Positions 10,901-18,583 are shown, counted from the first letter of the stretch. The stretch is 56,286 nucleotides of DNA from Chloroflexota bacterium (GCA_021325095.1 JAJPHV010000128.1:1-56286), one strand, 5' to 3'. Notes: generated from the letters alone by a model not told the origin. Program-made: numbers and translations.

Positions 10901-13900
10901 CAACAGGTCATTCTCGCGCCATGCGCGCGGCCCTTCACTGCTGGTCGAGAGTGGCGATTGGACGAAGACCTGACCGGGCTTTGTCCAGTTGCCTCTGTCT
11001 TCGGCGGGCAGGAAGTACGAGCCGCTGATCCGGTAGCGTGGCTGGAAGAATGTTTCGACCTCGGCGATAGGCGGCGTGATCTGCCGGATGTGCTCGAAGG
11101 CTTGCAGCGTCAGCCCGGCCTGCGCAACGCGACGCATGACGCCTGCCGTGTGGTCGGCGAGGCTGAACAGTACGACGTTGAAGCCCACTGCATCGGTGAT
11201 ACCGTGAGCAACGGCTTCAAGCACGCGCTCGATGCTGTCCTGTGAACGGAGCGTGCGGCCCAACTCGAAAATTTGCGCAAGCTGGTCGGCCCGCTGTTTG
11301 AGCAGTTCGGAGCGCTCCAACTGCTGGCGGTAGCGGATCGCATTGCCGACGGCAATGGCTGCCTGATTCGCCAGGGCGCTGATGAACTCCTGGGCGCGGG
11401 TCGGGAAGGCTTCGGGCTTGTCGCTGTAGACATGCACGACGCCTGACATCTGCCCACCGTACTGAATGGGCGCCGCGACTGCCGAAAGCGCCCTCGGCGG
11501 AAAGGCTTCCAGGTTGCTCGCTTCGTAGTTGTTGACGGCTACCAGAGTTTCCTGTTCAATGGCACTCAGTTCAACCGGAGCCAGCCCCGCTAACTCGTCA
11601 GCAGAGCCAAGCCGCTGATCCACCACCGGCGTCTGTGGATCAGGCCACTCCTCAGCAGGCTTGAGGAGCACGACCATCGCCGCTTCGGCGTCAGTGGTGC
11701 GCTGCGCCTCGTGCCGAATCACTTCGAGGATGCGATCCAGTTGGATGGTCAGGTTCAGTTCGTTGCTGACGCGGGTCAGCGAGTCAAGTTCCTGGATGCG
11801 GGCGCGCAGGTCAGCATCGGTGGCGACATACAGCCGGGTGCGCTCGACGGCGGCGGCAAGCTGCGCCGCAATGGCCTGGACGAGCCGCAAGTCGTCCTGG
11901 GTAAATTCCCTGTCGCCACGATTGGCAACCATCAGATCGCCGATACCACGTTCTCGGACGATGAGCGGAACCTGGATGACCGCATTGTAGTTGAAGCGTT
12001 CGGCCATCGCCCGGTAAACAGGCAGGACACGCCCGTCGTTGCGCACATCATTTGAGAGAAAAGCGCGCCTGGAAATGACGACGCTGGTCTGGAAGTTCGG
12101 GGTGTAAGCGTCAATGCTGAACGGCTGTGTCAGCGCCTCAAGGCCCGTAGACCACTCAGGGCGGATCGTCAACTCGCCCGTGCGATCATCCAACAGGCTC
12201 ACCACCGTCACATTGCAGTTGATCAGGCGGCGCGCTTCTTCGGCCACCGCCTTGATGATCTGATCCAGGTTCAGGTTGCTGGAGGCGACCTCCGCAATGC
12301 GCCGCAGGCCCTCGGACTCGTCGGCACGCTGGCGCATCTCGCGGTACAGACGCGCATTGTCGATGATGACCGCCGCCTGCGAGGCAAAAATGGACAGGAT
12401 ACGCGCATCGTCCTCGGTGAACTCAGTGCCGTTCAGTTTGTTGGCAACCTGCACCACGCCCAGACGCCGCCCGGCCACGACCAGCGGGATCATCAGCATC
12501 TGGCGCGCGCCGATGAGTGTTGCCACCTTGTCCAGCCCACCATCGCGCACCACCGGGTCATTGAGCAGGTCGTTGCTGATCCAGTATTCGCTTTCGGTGT
12601 ACAGCGCGTACAGGGCACTGCCGGGGCGGATGCTGATCTCGTAGTAGCGAACCAGTTCGTCGTCCACGCCATAGAACGGCATCTGGCTGACCAGGCTGTC
12701 CCGGTTCTCGTCTTGCAGCAGGATACCGCATAGTTGCACGTTCATCAGGCGGGCGATGCGCTCGTTGATCTGCCCGTAGAGTTCATTGGTGTCGCGCAGC
12801 ACGCCAATGGCCTGGCTGATCTGCTGCAAGCCGCCCAGTTCTTCGGCGCGGCGCTGCTCTTCATCGTACAGGCGCGCGTTTTCCACGACAATTGCCGCCT
12901 GCGAAGCAAAGATCGACAGCAGGCGAGCATCTTCGTCGTTGAAACCGCTGCCATCGCGCTTGTTGGAAACCTGCACGACGCCAAAACGCCGGTTGCCCAC
13001 AACCATCGGGACCAGCACCGTCGCCCGGACGCCGACCACCTCTGCCAGATTCGTCAATCCGGCCTGGCGCACCATCTCGTCCATCTGGACGTTATTGGTG
13101 TACCACCAGTCGTTGCTGTGATAGATGTGGTGTGCCAGGCTGCCTTCAGGCAGCGGAATTCGATACAGGGACAGAATCGTATCGGGCACGCCGTAGAACG
13201 GTGGCTGGCTGATCAGCGCGGACTGTTCCGGCTCGTACAGCAGAATGCCACACATCTCGACGTTCATCAGCCCGGCGATGCGGCTCGTCAGCTGCTGGTA
13301 CATCTGGCGAGGGTCGGTCAGCGAGGACATGGCCGACGCGATCTGCTGCAAGCCGCTCAGTTCGGCCACACGCTCGGCCTGGCTCTGGTAGAGGCGGGCG
13401 TTCTCAATGGCAATGGCGGCCTGCCCGGCGACGGCCTGCAAGAGGGCCATGTCTTCGTGATCGAAGGCATTCCGACGCAGGCTGGAAAGTTCGAGCGTGC
13501 CGATGAAGCGATCACTGACCGACAGGGGCAACCCGACGTAGGACAGGAACGGGTAATTGCCAATCTTGGGCCGCACGTCGCTGCGCTGCGACACATCTGC
13601 GATAAGCAGAGGCTGGCGGTAGCGCGCGATCCAGCCGCTGAAACTATCGTCCAGGTGGTACACACCGTCGGTCTCGTTCAGGCGATCAACATAGTCCAGA
13701 TCGCCGCTCTGACCCAATGGACGCAGGATGCGCAAATCCTCGTCCCAGAGCGTGATCTCGCCCGCATCAAAGGGGATAACGCTGCCCACACTATTCAGAA
13801 TCGAGTCGAGTGTCTTGTCCAGTCTGAGGCTGCTACTGATCGTCTGGGTGATCTCGCTGACCACGTTCATGGCCTGCACCGGATCGAGCGCCCGCTTGTC

Positions 13901-14317
13901 GTAAGAGGCCGCAGCCAGTTCGCGCATCACGACAACGATCTGTGGGTTGTCTGGCCGGGGGATATAGTGCGAGGTGGCCTCGACGCGGCGCGTGCCGATC
14001 CGGAAGGACGCCTGCCCCTCTTTGCCGAACAATTCCAGGAACGTCTCGGCAGGCTGCACCTCGGCGGCTAGCACTTCGAGGTTGGGTTCGCCGCCGTTCA
14101 GCCCGAACCAGTTGCGCGCCATCTGGTTGGCAAAGACCAGATGCCCACGCCCCTCGGCCACAACCACCGCGTTCTCGTTGTCGAGCAAATTGATCGGCAC
14201 GACGGATTCGGGCAGCGCTTCAACATAGCGCTGTGCTTCGCGCCGCCAGCGCGCGATCCAGTAGACCGCGCCAATGAGGAGGAGTGCCAGCACGATCCCT
14301 AACAGTACCAGCCCCAT
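4949..14317 (-). CDS. Giant membrane-anchored sensor histidine kinase, 3 PAS + 14 GAF domains
   Basis: A single uninterrupted frame of 3122 residues, several times the usual kinase length. Order: one transmembrane helix (residues 2-22); a degenerate PAS (about 40-135); nine consecutive GAF domains; a PAS ending in VLLVEDIT; five more GAF domains; a PAS starting SIADGVMVADQ; then HisKA with FVATVSHELRTP (H2896) and HATPase_c with N box NNILDNAF, G1 DTGVGIA and G2 GTGLGLSI. Each GAF ends in a recognisable QAAIAIENARL-type helix; these helices fall near 13.41, 12.89, 12.37, 11.86, 11.35, 10.77, 10.17, 9.65, 9.14, 8.28, 7.70, 7.18, 6.67 and 6.12 kb, roughly every 0.5-0.6 kb, with a wider gap where the middle PAS lies. 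GAF domains commonly bind cyclic nucleotides, tetrapyrroles or other small ligands or dimerise; I see no conserved chromophore cysteine, so ligands are unknown. It lies between two receiver genes in an apparent operon. Confidence 0.95.
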   Translation of the reverse strand: MGLVLLGIVLALLLIGAVYWIARWRREAQRYVEALPESVVPINLLDNENAVVVAEGRGHLVFANQMARNWFGLNGGEPNLEVLAAEVQPAETFLELFGKEGQASFRIGTRRVEATSHYIPRPDNPQIVVVMRELAAASYDKRALDPVQAMNVVSEITQTISSSLRLDKTLDSILNSVGSVIPFDAGEITLWDEDLRILRPLGQSGDLDYVDRLNETDGVYHLDDSFSGWIARYRQPLLIADVSQRSDVRPKIGNYPFLSYVGLPLSVSDRFIGTLELSSLRRNAFDHEDMALLQAVAGQAAIAIENARLYQSQAERVAELSGLQQIASAMSSLTDPRQMYQQLTSRIAGLMNVEMCGILLYEPEQSALISQPPFYGVPDTILSLYRIPLPEGSLAHHIYHSNDWWYTNNVQMDEMVRQAGLTNLAEVVGVRATVLVPMVVGNRRFGVVQVSNKRDGSGFNDEDARLLSIFASQAAIVVENARLYDEEQRRAEELGGLQQISQAIGVLRDTNELYGQINERIARLMNVQLCGILLQDENRDSLVSQMPFYGVDDELVRYYEISIRPGSALYALYTESEYWISNDLLNDPVVRDGGLDKVATLIGARQMLMIPLVVAGRRLGVVQVANKLNGTEFTEDDARILSIFASQAAVIIDNARLYREMRQRADESEGLRRIAEVASSNLNLDQIIKAVAEEARRLINCNVTVVSLLDDRTGELTIRPEWSTGLEALTQPFSIDAYTPNFQTSVVISRRAFLSNDVRNDGRVLPVYRAMAERFNYNAVIQVPLIVRERGIGDLMVANRGDREFTQDDLRLVQAIAAQLAAAVERTRLYVATDADLRARIQELDSLTRVSNELNLTIQLDRILEVIRHEAQRTTDAEAAMVVLLKPAEEWPDPQTPVVDQRLGSADELAGLAPVELSAIEQETLVAVNNYEASNLEAFPPRALSAVAAPIQYGGQMSGVVHVYSDKPEAFPTRAQEFISALANQAAIAVGNAIRYRQQLERSELLKQRADQLAQIFELGRTLRSQDSIERVLEAVAHGITDAVGFNVVLFSLADHTAGVMRRVAQAGLTLQAFEHIRQITPPIAEVETFFQPRYRISGSYFLPAEDRGNWTKPGQVFVQSPLSTSSEGPRAWRENDLLLVPLRSPAGELLGLMSVDNPRGGKRPTLQTVEALEIFANQAAFAIENYQLVQAYQAEAEATRRERDRLAQLHLVASEIQRMPDIPTRLQVVADGIRAAGWGRVAITLRDHNLEPRETITAGYSDEEAQRLKANLLPGIVWGQRLTDPDFRQYRVGQAYYIRHNDPLVTENKLMAGAPEAEPSEARPADVNAPWHPLDTVYLPLYGLDRSTLIGIISMDSPADGSAPTEASMRPIELFAAQASSTIENTRLYQETIRAAQQEARINEVMEAVSSTLEVNEIIKGIARGLQQMMAFTRMSVALLNRARTEFEGLRVNIDLRGDIQIQPGESTAIEKTAVGLAYRDATPRVYHLTEDEAEYEDLRAWRDSGERTSMIVPLVAGGRVAGALHMGSELAHAFGFEEQLPLVARMANLTAIAIENARLFQQAIDRERFSAALSRVGQSVNAMLDMSSVLETICEESISILGVEGAYIWLVEGNELVGLAGRGPLSENFVGLRRSMSEPSMIAAAVIRERQALYVNDVDRPDSRFKVALEGLTAKGILAVPLMREDRAIGSLVLVETDPDQPFSDADIEEASAFAVQAAIALENARLYQETLGLQSFNEAIVQSIQQGIVVLDRETHIRTVNAFMRRNYGWTEDAVGQKLFDYQPRYADFLRYSVESVLKSGQPESRYGIQEVDEHGRRSSRNYYVYPLLEGASVSGIVLLVEDITARAALEADVETRAQQLSVLTEVSGRLTATLEPEAVVKLLIDQVGRILSFDSATLWQRQGNKLVIRAARGYADPDSLIGIEAEIADSELFREIASRGQVLNIPDITQDPRFPVTPDRPTRSWLGVSLVSKGNLAGLLVLEKAEVGYYDPTMEQLALTFANQAAIALENAQLFQETTRAAEENTRLYREAADRARRLDQQAQRLALLNRVSDALAQSLDIENAFEVTLREMCEMLGMDRGGAFLFERELNRGRLVVEYPRQGDSPPEGIYISLDNNPAMERMRRTLQPVIVRDARTDPEMAYIRDLLMERGIISMLIVPLVVGGQVIGSLGLDSIRQAREFTPEQIELAQTIAAQSAIAVQNASLFEQSVVRTRELETLFEATQSISETLDLRAVLENTARQMTYSLLVDGCTISYWDNVENRLIIAFDFSGDPSRPTDPPDTAYHLADYPARQRALENRLAITLHEGDPELSAAEKALLESKGMHSRVILPMVVREQSIGLIEIQTSDPKRHFTSTEIRLARTLASQAAVSIDNARLQAETASKLEELFVINELSTALSSSIEEEQIFKVVRSRLPSLIKAQSLLMALLSEDKQTVSYPVAIRENQPIEIASHPLGDDEVSFVLKRRMAQFLAGDEMDEVLRNLNIKLQITRARCFLGVPMIASDEVVGALVVSDEQNSRAFTLDDQRIMSTVGAQIAVSIQNSRLFARTRRFTAELEEAVRQRTEELQHERDRIDFLYRITTGLTSSLDMDMVLNRALEMMAQSVDADMGAILGIDSISDNLIYRATLNLPEREKERTLAFSQHEGLAGWVIQSQQSVIVRDVQNDPRWLRVSESDDEPRSAIAALLEANEDILGVVMLYSRKVDHFNEAQLRLVSAAANQVASAMNNAELYGLIREQAERLGAMVRREQVDATKNAAIVESIADGVMVADQSGDIVQFNGAASRILGLPRDQVIGSHISALAGLYASSGGTSWLDAIQNWMADPTSYKPGDDVEVQLHLDNERFVSVILSPVNMGDQFLGTVSVFRDITREIEVDRMKSEFVATVSHELRTPMTSIKGYADLLLLGAAGEITEQQQRFLSTIKTNADRLSTLVNELLDISRVDRGVIRLNLLATDVVEIISTSLAHVEGRIENEHKDIKLITDVPEDLPQIRADFDKMTQILNNILDNAFSYTYPGGTITVTARSEGSSVVISIADTGVGIAKEKQDRIWNRFYRDEEQSIVMETSGTGLGLSIVKEYVTMHNGEIWLESEPGKGTTFYVRIPVFAAESVTTE

Positions 14318-14393
14318 AGTCTTACGCTCTCTTGCCTCTCAACCGGACGTCGGCTGGCCCGGCGCGGCCTGCACCTTAACCTGCAACCGGAGC

Positions 14394-15308
14394 CTACCAG
14401 GCCGTTTCAATCGGCTCGCTCGACTCGCCAGCCGGACGGCGGCGCGCTTCGGCGGCCAGTTCGGTGATCTCGCGGATATCGGCAAAATTCTGGGTGGCGT
14501 TGGAGACCATGCCCGCGCCCAGTGTCATCAGCGGCTTTTCCTGCCCGCTTTCCAGAACGATGTGCCCGCGCTCGCGGTCAATGAAGGAGTAGTGCTGTTT
14601 CACCTCGTCGTTGAAACGGGCCACGATGCGATCCAGCAGGGCCTGTGCCTTCTGCGAGTAGGTGATGATCACGAAGTTGTCGTTCCCGGCGTGGCCGACG
14701 AAATCGTCGGGTGTCCCCAGTTCATCGACCACTTCGCCGACCAACAGCGCCATGAAGCGCAGCACTTCCGTGCTGGCGACGAAGCCGTACACTTCCTGGA
14801 AGGCGTCGAAGTTGTTGATCTTCAGGTCGAGGTAGCTCCACGTTTCGGTGGTGCGCATCAACTCGCGCAATTGCTCCTCGATCAGTTTGCTGCTTGGCAG
14901 GTTGGAGCGGGGGTCCATGCTTTTTTCGCGGTCCACCCGGTCAATGGCATTCTTGACGCGCAGCTTCAACTCCTCGATATCGAACGGCTTGGTGATGTAG
15001 TCGTCCGCGCCCAATTCCAGCCCGGCGATCTTGTCCGAGCGTTCGTCCTTCTGGGTGAGGAAGATGATCGGGATGTGGCTGGTGCGCGTCGTCTGGCGCA
15101 GTTCGCGGCACACTGCGTAACCGTCCATGTCGGGCAGCATGATGTCCAGGACGATCAACTGCGGCAACTGCTTGCGCGTCAGGGTCAGCGCGTCGCCGCC
15201 GCGCGGGGCGACCTGCACGTCGTAGCCCTGGCCGCTGAAGTAAATGCGCAGCATGTTTGAAATGTCGAAGTCATCTTCTACAACGAGGATACGTCCCTTT
15301 GCCACCAT
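14394..15308 (-). CDS. Response regulator: receiver plus degenerate GGDEF domain
   Basis: The 304-residue protein has an N-terminal receiver (acidic pocket E11-D12-D13, phosphoacceptor D55 in LIVLDIMLP, lysine K107 in TKPFD) and a C-terminal domain that follows the GGDEF fold outline: the entry loop DPRSNLPS, the metal-site-like DLKINNFDAF and, at the active-site loop, GHAGNDNF (residues 206-212) where an active diguanylate cyclase has GGDEF or GGEEF. The catalytic loop is therefore probably dead, and the domain may bind GTP or c-di-GMP or serve for dimerisation. An identical layout without loss would be called PleD-like. GGGGGAGG lies just ahead of the ATG. It is the first gene of the operon with the giant kinase 76 bases downstream. 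Confidence 0.9.
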   Translation of the reverse strand: MVAKGRILVVEDDFDISNMLRIYFSGQGYDVQVAPRGGDALTLTRKQLPQLIVLDIMLPDMDGYAVCRELRQTTRTSHIPIIFLTQKDERSDKIAGLELGADDYITKPFDIEELKLRVKNAIDRVDREKSMDPRSNLPSSKLIEEQLRELMRTTETWSYLDLKINNFDAFQEVYGFVASTEVLRFMALLVGEVVDELGTPDDFVGHAGNDNFVIITYSQKAQALLDRIVARFNDEVKQHYSFIDRERGHIVLESGQEKPLMTLGAGMVSNATQNFADIREITELAAEARRRPAGESSEPIETAW

Positions 15309-15943
15309 GCACCTCCCCCGACTCTGGGGTTAATACGCTTTTCGCGGGCCGACGCAGCCCGTTCAGGATCGATCAAAGCGGCGAATGCGTGCCTGCATTT
15401 ACTATACAGGGAATTGCTGAGACGCGCCAGCACCGCCGCGTATCGGGTGTGTTTCAAAATGAGGCTTGCAGGCAGGAGGCGGCTATACCGTCCAATACGT
15501 TGGGCCTGGCTTGATGCATTGCAGTGATAGGCATACTGGCACACCTCCTCAAAATTCAGGACGACGCCGGGCTGGCTGCAACCTGCTTTACGGCATGCCA
15601 TCTGATTCTCGCCCCGTGCCAGCGTAGTAAAAACCGCAAGGCACTGTATCAATAACAAGACTGAACAGACAGAAGTCCTACCAGTGCCAATGCCTGCGTT
15701 ACCTTTTTCGGCCACACCCGGTATACTATTTGAAGTATAAAGACTTGAGCGATCATTTGTGAAATCTTCAGTTTTTATCAATACGGAGATTGCCTGTGCT
15801 CTCACAGCCTCCTCATCCCAATAATCGCATGGTCATGGCTGACGGGGACCTTCGGGAGTCGCGGGCTGTAGCCAGCTCGAAGCACGAACGATGCACGCAT
15901 CGAAAAGTTGCAGAAGGAAACAGGTAAGTCCCAAGGGGAGATC
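15309..15943. other. Long non-coding gap between two divergent receiver genes
   Basis: About 635 bases with no convincing gene; the open frames here are short or antisense and lack ribosome-binding sites. It should carry the promoters of the giant-kinase operon (minus) and of the receiver at 15944 (plus). Visible elements are TATAGT on the minus strand (15406-15401) as a weak -10 candidate, and an inverted repeat TATACT/AGTATA (15722-15727 and 15734-15739, six-base loop), which could be an operator or a -10 site. Base composition is less GC-rich than the neighbouring genes. Confidence 0.5.
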
Positions 15944-16351
15944 ATGTACTACTACGCTCTGGTGGTTGACGATGACAAGACGATGGCCGACTGTCTGGCC
16001 GATCTATTGCGGTTACTCGGCCACACAGCAGTGGTCGCACCTAGCCCACGCGCCGCACTGCACAGCCTCAGGAGAAGGATTCCGGACGTACTCTTTCTCG
16101 ACGTGAATATGCCGGGCATCGACGGCCTGGAAGTCTGTCGCTATCTACGTCGTGAGCCAACCATTAAAGACCTGCCCATCATCATTGTCTCCGCCAACGA
16201 TGGGGAGGCGCACCAGCAGGCAGCCTTCGAGGCCGGAGCTAACTACTATATCGTCAAGCCAGCCATGATCGAGGATGTGGAAAATGCGCTTCAACAGGTC
16301 ATGCTGCGCAAGCCAGTGGTTCCGGCGCTCGGAAGCATCGCCGAGCCTTAG
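15944..16351 (+). CDS. Single-domain response regulator
   Basis: A 135-residue stand-alone receiver. The acidic pocket is VVDDDK (D9-D11), the phosphoacceptor is D53 in LFLDVNMPG, and the lysine is in YYIVKPAM. The tail after about residue 120 is short and has no output domain. A strong ribosome-binding site, AAGGGGAG at 15933-15940, ends three bases before the ATG, which rules out the longer frame that opens at 15908. It lies divergently from the REC-GGDEF/giant-kinase operon and may be a second receiver for the same kinase, but that is inference from position. The next gene starts 14 bases downstream. Confidence 0.92.
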   Translation: MYYYALVVDDDKTMADCLADLLRLLGHTAVVAPSPRAALHSLRRRIPDVLFLDVNMPGIDGLEVCRYLRREPTIKDLPIIIVSANDGEAHQQAAFEAGANYYIVKPAMIEDVENALQQVMLRKPVVPALGSIAEP

Positions 16352-16365
16352 CCGATGGTTGCACA

Positions 16366-16692
16366 ATGAGCCGCATAAAATCGACAGGGACTGCTGAGTT
16401 CGACGTAGTAGCCATTGTGCTGGCTGACAGGCAAGTTCGGGTCAGCAAGCTGACCAGTCCCCTCACAGACGAAGCCCTGCCAAAGACGACCCTTTCGGCG
16501 GTCAGGGATCATGTGCTGGTAAATGTCTGGTGGCCCAATGGCCTGCCAGATGCCGAGACGGCGTCGGGTGCGAACCTGGCAGTGTTGGCGTACCTGCATG
16601 ACCTGATGCTTGAAAAATCGGCTGAGAATGCCTCGGCAAAGGCAATGGCTGCCGAGCTTGCGAGGCTGATTTTGGCATCCGTCGGAGGGTAG
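16366..16692 (+). CDS. Small hypothetical protein, 108 residues
   Basis: I do not recognise this protein. It starts 14 bases after the receiver gene and stops four bases before a strong hairpin, so it is probably the second gene of that transcription unit. The sequence is soluble-looking: a mixed N-terminal half with FDVVAIVLADRQVRV, a central VLVNVWWPNG, and an alanine- and leucine-rich helical C-terminus (about residues 68-106). No metal-binding, transmembrane or DNA-binding motif is visible. No clear Shine-Dalgarno sequence precedes the ATG, so translation may depend on the upstream gene. An overlapping antisense frame of similar length exists at 16348-16737, but the hairpin and spacing favour this one. 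Confidence 0.55.
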   Translation: MSRIKSTGTAEFDVVAIVLADRQVRVSKLTSPLTDEALPKTTLSAVRDHVLVNVWWPNGLPDAETASGANLAVLAYLHDLMLEKSAENASAKAMAAELARLILASVGG

Positions 16693-16695
16693 GAA

Positions 16696-16730
16696 ACGGG
16701 CCTGCCAGCGCCACCTGCTGGCGGGCCCGT
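16696..16730 (+). terminator. Strong terminator-like hairpin
   Basis: ACGGGCC pairs with GGCCCGT (7 bp) and, inside one mismatch, GCCAGC pairs with GCTGGC (6 bp), leaving a 7-base loop. It begins four bases after the stop of the 108-residue gene and lies between converging genes. There is no T-run, so an intrinsic terminator is likely but not typical. Confidence 0.6.
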
Positions 16731-16815
16731 CGAGCACTGCTGGTGTCGGGCTATTGTCACCAGCGTGATCTGTGACGAATCGAGGCAGTTGTTTCTCTGC
16801 TTTTCCGGCTGGCCC

Positions 16816-17532
16816 TTACCGCAGCGTCAGCACACGGAACGACTCGGTATACACCCTGCTGTCCGCAAAGGCAGGATCATGGCCGTCCCGCAGGCGTTTG
16901 GTCAGCCCTTCCACGTCCTTGACCTGGCTCTTGTGCTCGTAGATCGCGGCCAGCTTCTTCTCGAATACGCCGGTGATGTCCACCTTCGCATTGGGATCAA
17001 GCGTGCCCGATAGATAGACCTGTTTGACCTTGTGCGGTTCCAGCCCTTCGTCGCGCCACAACTCGACAAACGTGAACCGGTCACGCGCTGAGGGGTACAC
17101 GGCGTCCAGGGTGGCGTCGCCGATGGCGCGGTGATCGGGGTGATTGATGCCGCCATTGGCCGACCAGCGTGTGGTGGGGTCGTTGGTCACAACAATGTCC
17201 GGTTTGTGCAGGCGGATCAGGCGGGTTAATGCCCGGCGCAGACCAAGCGTCGGCTCCAGTTCGCCGTCGGCATAGCGCAGGAAGATCAGCGTTTTGGCGC
17301 CGGCGTGTGCGGCGGCGGCGCGCTGTTCCGCTTCCCGAATCTCCATCAGGCGCGGCCCTGTCATCTGTGGGTCATCAGTACCTTTGTCGCCGCTGGTCAC
17401 CAGCACGTAAATCAGTTCTTTGCCTTCCAGTCCCCATTTGATGAGCGTTCCACCGGAGAAGAACTCCGGATCGTCAGGGTGCGCATAAATCGCCATGACC
17501 CTGGTTGGTGCAGCTTGTTCCTGATCACTCAT
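16816..17532 (-). CDS. PIG-L family (LmbE-like) deacetylase
   Basis: The 238-residue protein belongs to the PIG-L/LmbE zinc-dependent N-acetylglucosamine deacetylase family. The metal and catalytic motif AHPDDPEF (H18, D21) is near the N-terminus, and the third metal-ligand region is NHPDHRAIGD. The middle contains the family's SGDKGT segment. Known members deacetylate GlcNAc-phosphatidylinositol, GlcNAc-inositol or GlcNAc-malate, but the substrate here cannot be told. The ATG at 17532 overlaps the end of the upstream PSP1 gene by eight bases (ATGAGTGA), so translation is probably coupled. A longer frame reaches 17577 but lies inside the upstream gene. Confidence 0.92.
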   Translation of the reverse strand: MSDQEQAAPTRVMAIYAHPDDPEFFSGGTLIKWGLEGKELIYVLVTSGDKGTDDPQMTGPRLMEIREAEQRAAAAHAGAKTLIFLRYADGELEPTLGLRRALTRLIRLHKPDIVVTNDPTTRWSANGGINHPDHRAIGDATLDAVYPSARDRFTFVELWRDEGLEPHKVKQVYLSGTLDPNAKVDITGVFEKKLAAIYEHKSQVKDVEGLTKRLRDGHDPAFADSRVYTESFRVLTLR

Positions 17533-18508
17533 CCAGTCCTTCAACTCCTTCGTCAGCTTCGTCGTCCTCGTCCTCAAGCGCCGCCTTGCCCTCCGCCGGG
17601 CGATGCGCGCCGCAATCGCAGCCGCCGTTATCGTGTTTCGAGCAGCCGCCGCGCGCTTTTGCTTCCAGCGCTTCGTACTCGTCCAGTGGCGTCAAATCCT
17701 CTCGCTTAACCAGATAGAACGCCTCTTCGATCAGCACGGTCACGGCATCCTGAAGCGGGTGAACGTCCACGACCTTGCCCTCGCCGTGCGGCGTGCCGAC
17801 GCGCTTATTGCGCTTGGGCAGTTCTTTGCGCGCCTGGACGTATTGCTCGTATTCGTAGACCAGGCAGCAGCGCAGCCGCCCACACATGCCGGTGATCTCC
17901 GAAGGGTTGAGCGAGATGCCCTGCGCCTTCGCCATCTTGATCGAGATCGGGCTGAAATCAGTCAGGAAGGTTGAACAGCAGCGGACAATGCCGCACGCAC
18001 CAAACCCCCCGATCAGCTTTGCCACGTCACGCGGCCCGACCTGCCGCAGCTCGATTTTCGCCTTGTAAATGCCCGACAGGGCCGCACGCAGCCGGTTGGT
18101 ATTGATCTTGTTGTCTTCGGCACTGAACAGAATGGTCAGCATACTACCGTCGTAGTTGTAGCGGGCTTCAAGAAACTTGCAGCCCTCGTAGCCGCCCAGT
18201 TGGAACGCCTTCTCACGGCAGGTGATCAGCGCCTCCTGCTGTCGGGATTCCCACATCTCGCGCAGCATCATGTCGCGGGCGCTGGCGATGCGCAGGATAG
18301 CTTTGTACTCGCGGTCATCGCTCGGATCGTGATCGACGAAGCCCTGCACCTGCCCCATCTGGCGACCCCGTACCGTCTCCACGATCACGTAGTCGCCAAT
18401 TGCCAGTTCCGGGAAGGCGGAGCAATCGAAGTGATACAAGCGGCCCAGTTTTTGAAAGCGTATCCCTGCCACACGGGCAGCGGTTTGTGTCTGTACTTTT
18501 TCGGTCAT
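17525..18508 (-). CDS. ricT: PSP1 domain protein, RicT/YaaT-like
   Basis: The 327-residue protein has the PSP1 C-terminal domain found in Bacillus YaaT/RicT, a subunit of the RicAFT (Y-complex) that binds Fe-S clusters and stimulates RNase Y-dependent RNA maturation. The conserved cysteines are visible as CGIVRCCSTF and, after the SLNPSEITGMCGRLRCC stretch, a second group. The N-terminus has VAGIRFQKLGRLYHFDC and the GDYVIVET strand. The C-terminal end adds a cysteine-rich GGCDCGAH and a strongly acidic tail rich in E and D, beyond the usual family length. The ATG at 18508 has a weak ribosome-binding site; the longer frame to 18568 would run into the promoter at 18540-18568. It is cotranscribed with the PIG-L gene. 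Confidence 0.88.
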   Translation of the reverse strand: MTEKVQTQTAARVAGIRFQKLGRLYHFDCSAFPELAIGDYVIVETVRGRQMGQVQGFVDHDPSDDREYKAILRIASARDMMLREMWESRQQEALITCREKAFQLGGYEGCKFLEARYNYDGSMLTILFSAEDNKINTNRLRAALSGIYKAKIELRQVGPRDVAKLIGGFGACGIVRCCSTFLTDFSPISIKMAKAQGISLNPSEITGMCGRLRCCLVYEYEQYVQARKELPKRNKRVGTPHGEGKVVDVHPLQDAVTVLIEEAFYLVKREDLTPLDEYEALEAKARGGCSKHDNGGCDCGAHRPAEGKAALEDEDDEADEGVEGLDE

Positions 18509-18539
18509 CAGGTTAATCCACTGAGTGAGTTTGGTGAAA

Positions 18540-18568
18540 ATGATAGAGAGTCTTCGCGGATACGGCAA
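18540..18568 (-). promoter_or_regulatory. Promoter of the PSP1/PIG-L operon
   Basis: On the minus strand TTGCCG (18568-18563) and TATCAT (18545-18540) are separated by exactly 17 bases, a good housekeeping-sigma layout. Transcription would begin near 18533, about 25 bases before the ATG at 18508. Confidence 0.6.
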
Positions 18569-18583
18569 CTGTTGGCTTCCCGC

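Noticed and set aside
15278..15805. A 175-codon minus-strand frame in the gap before the REC-GGDEF gene
   Set aside because: It overlaps that gene's start in another frame, has no recognisable motif and no suitable ribosome-binding site.
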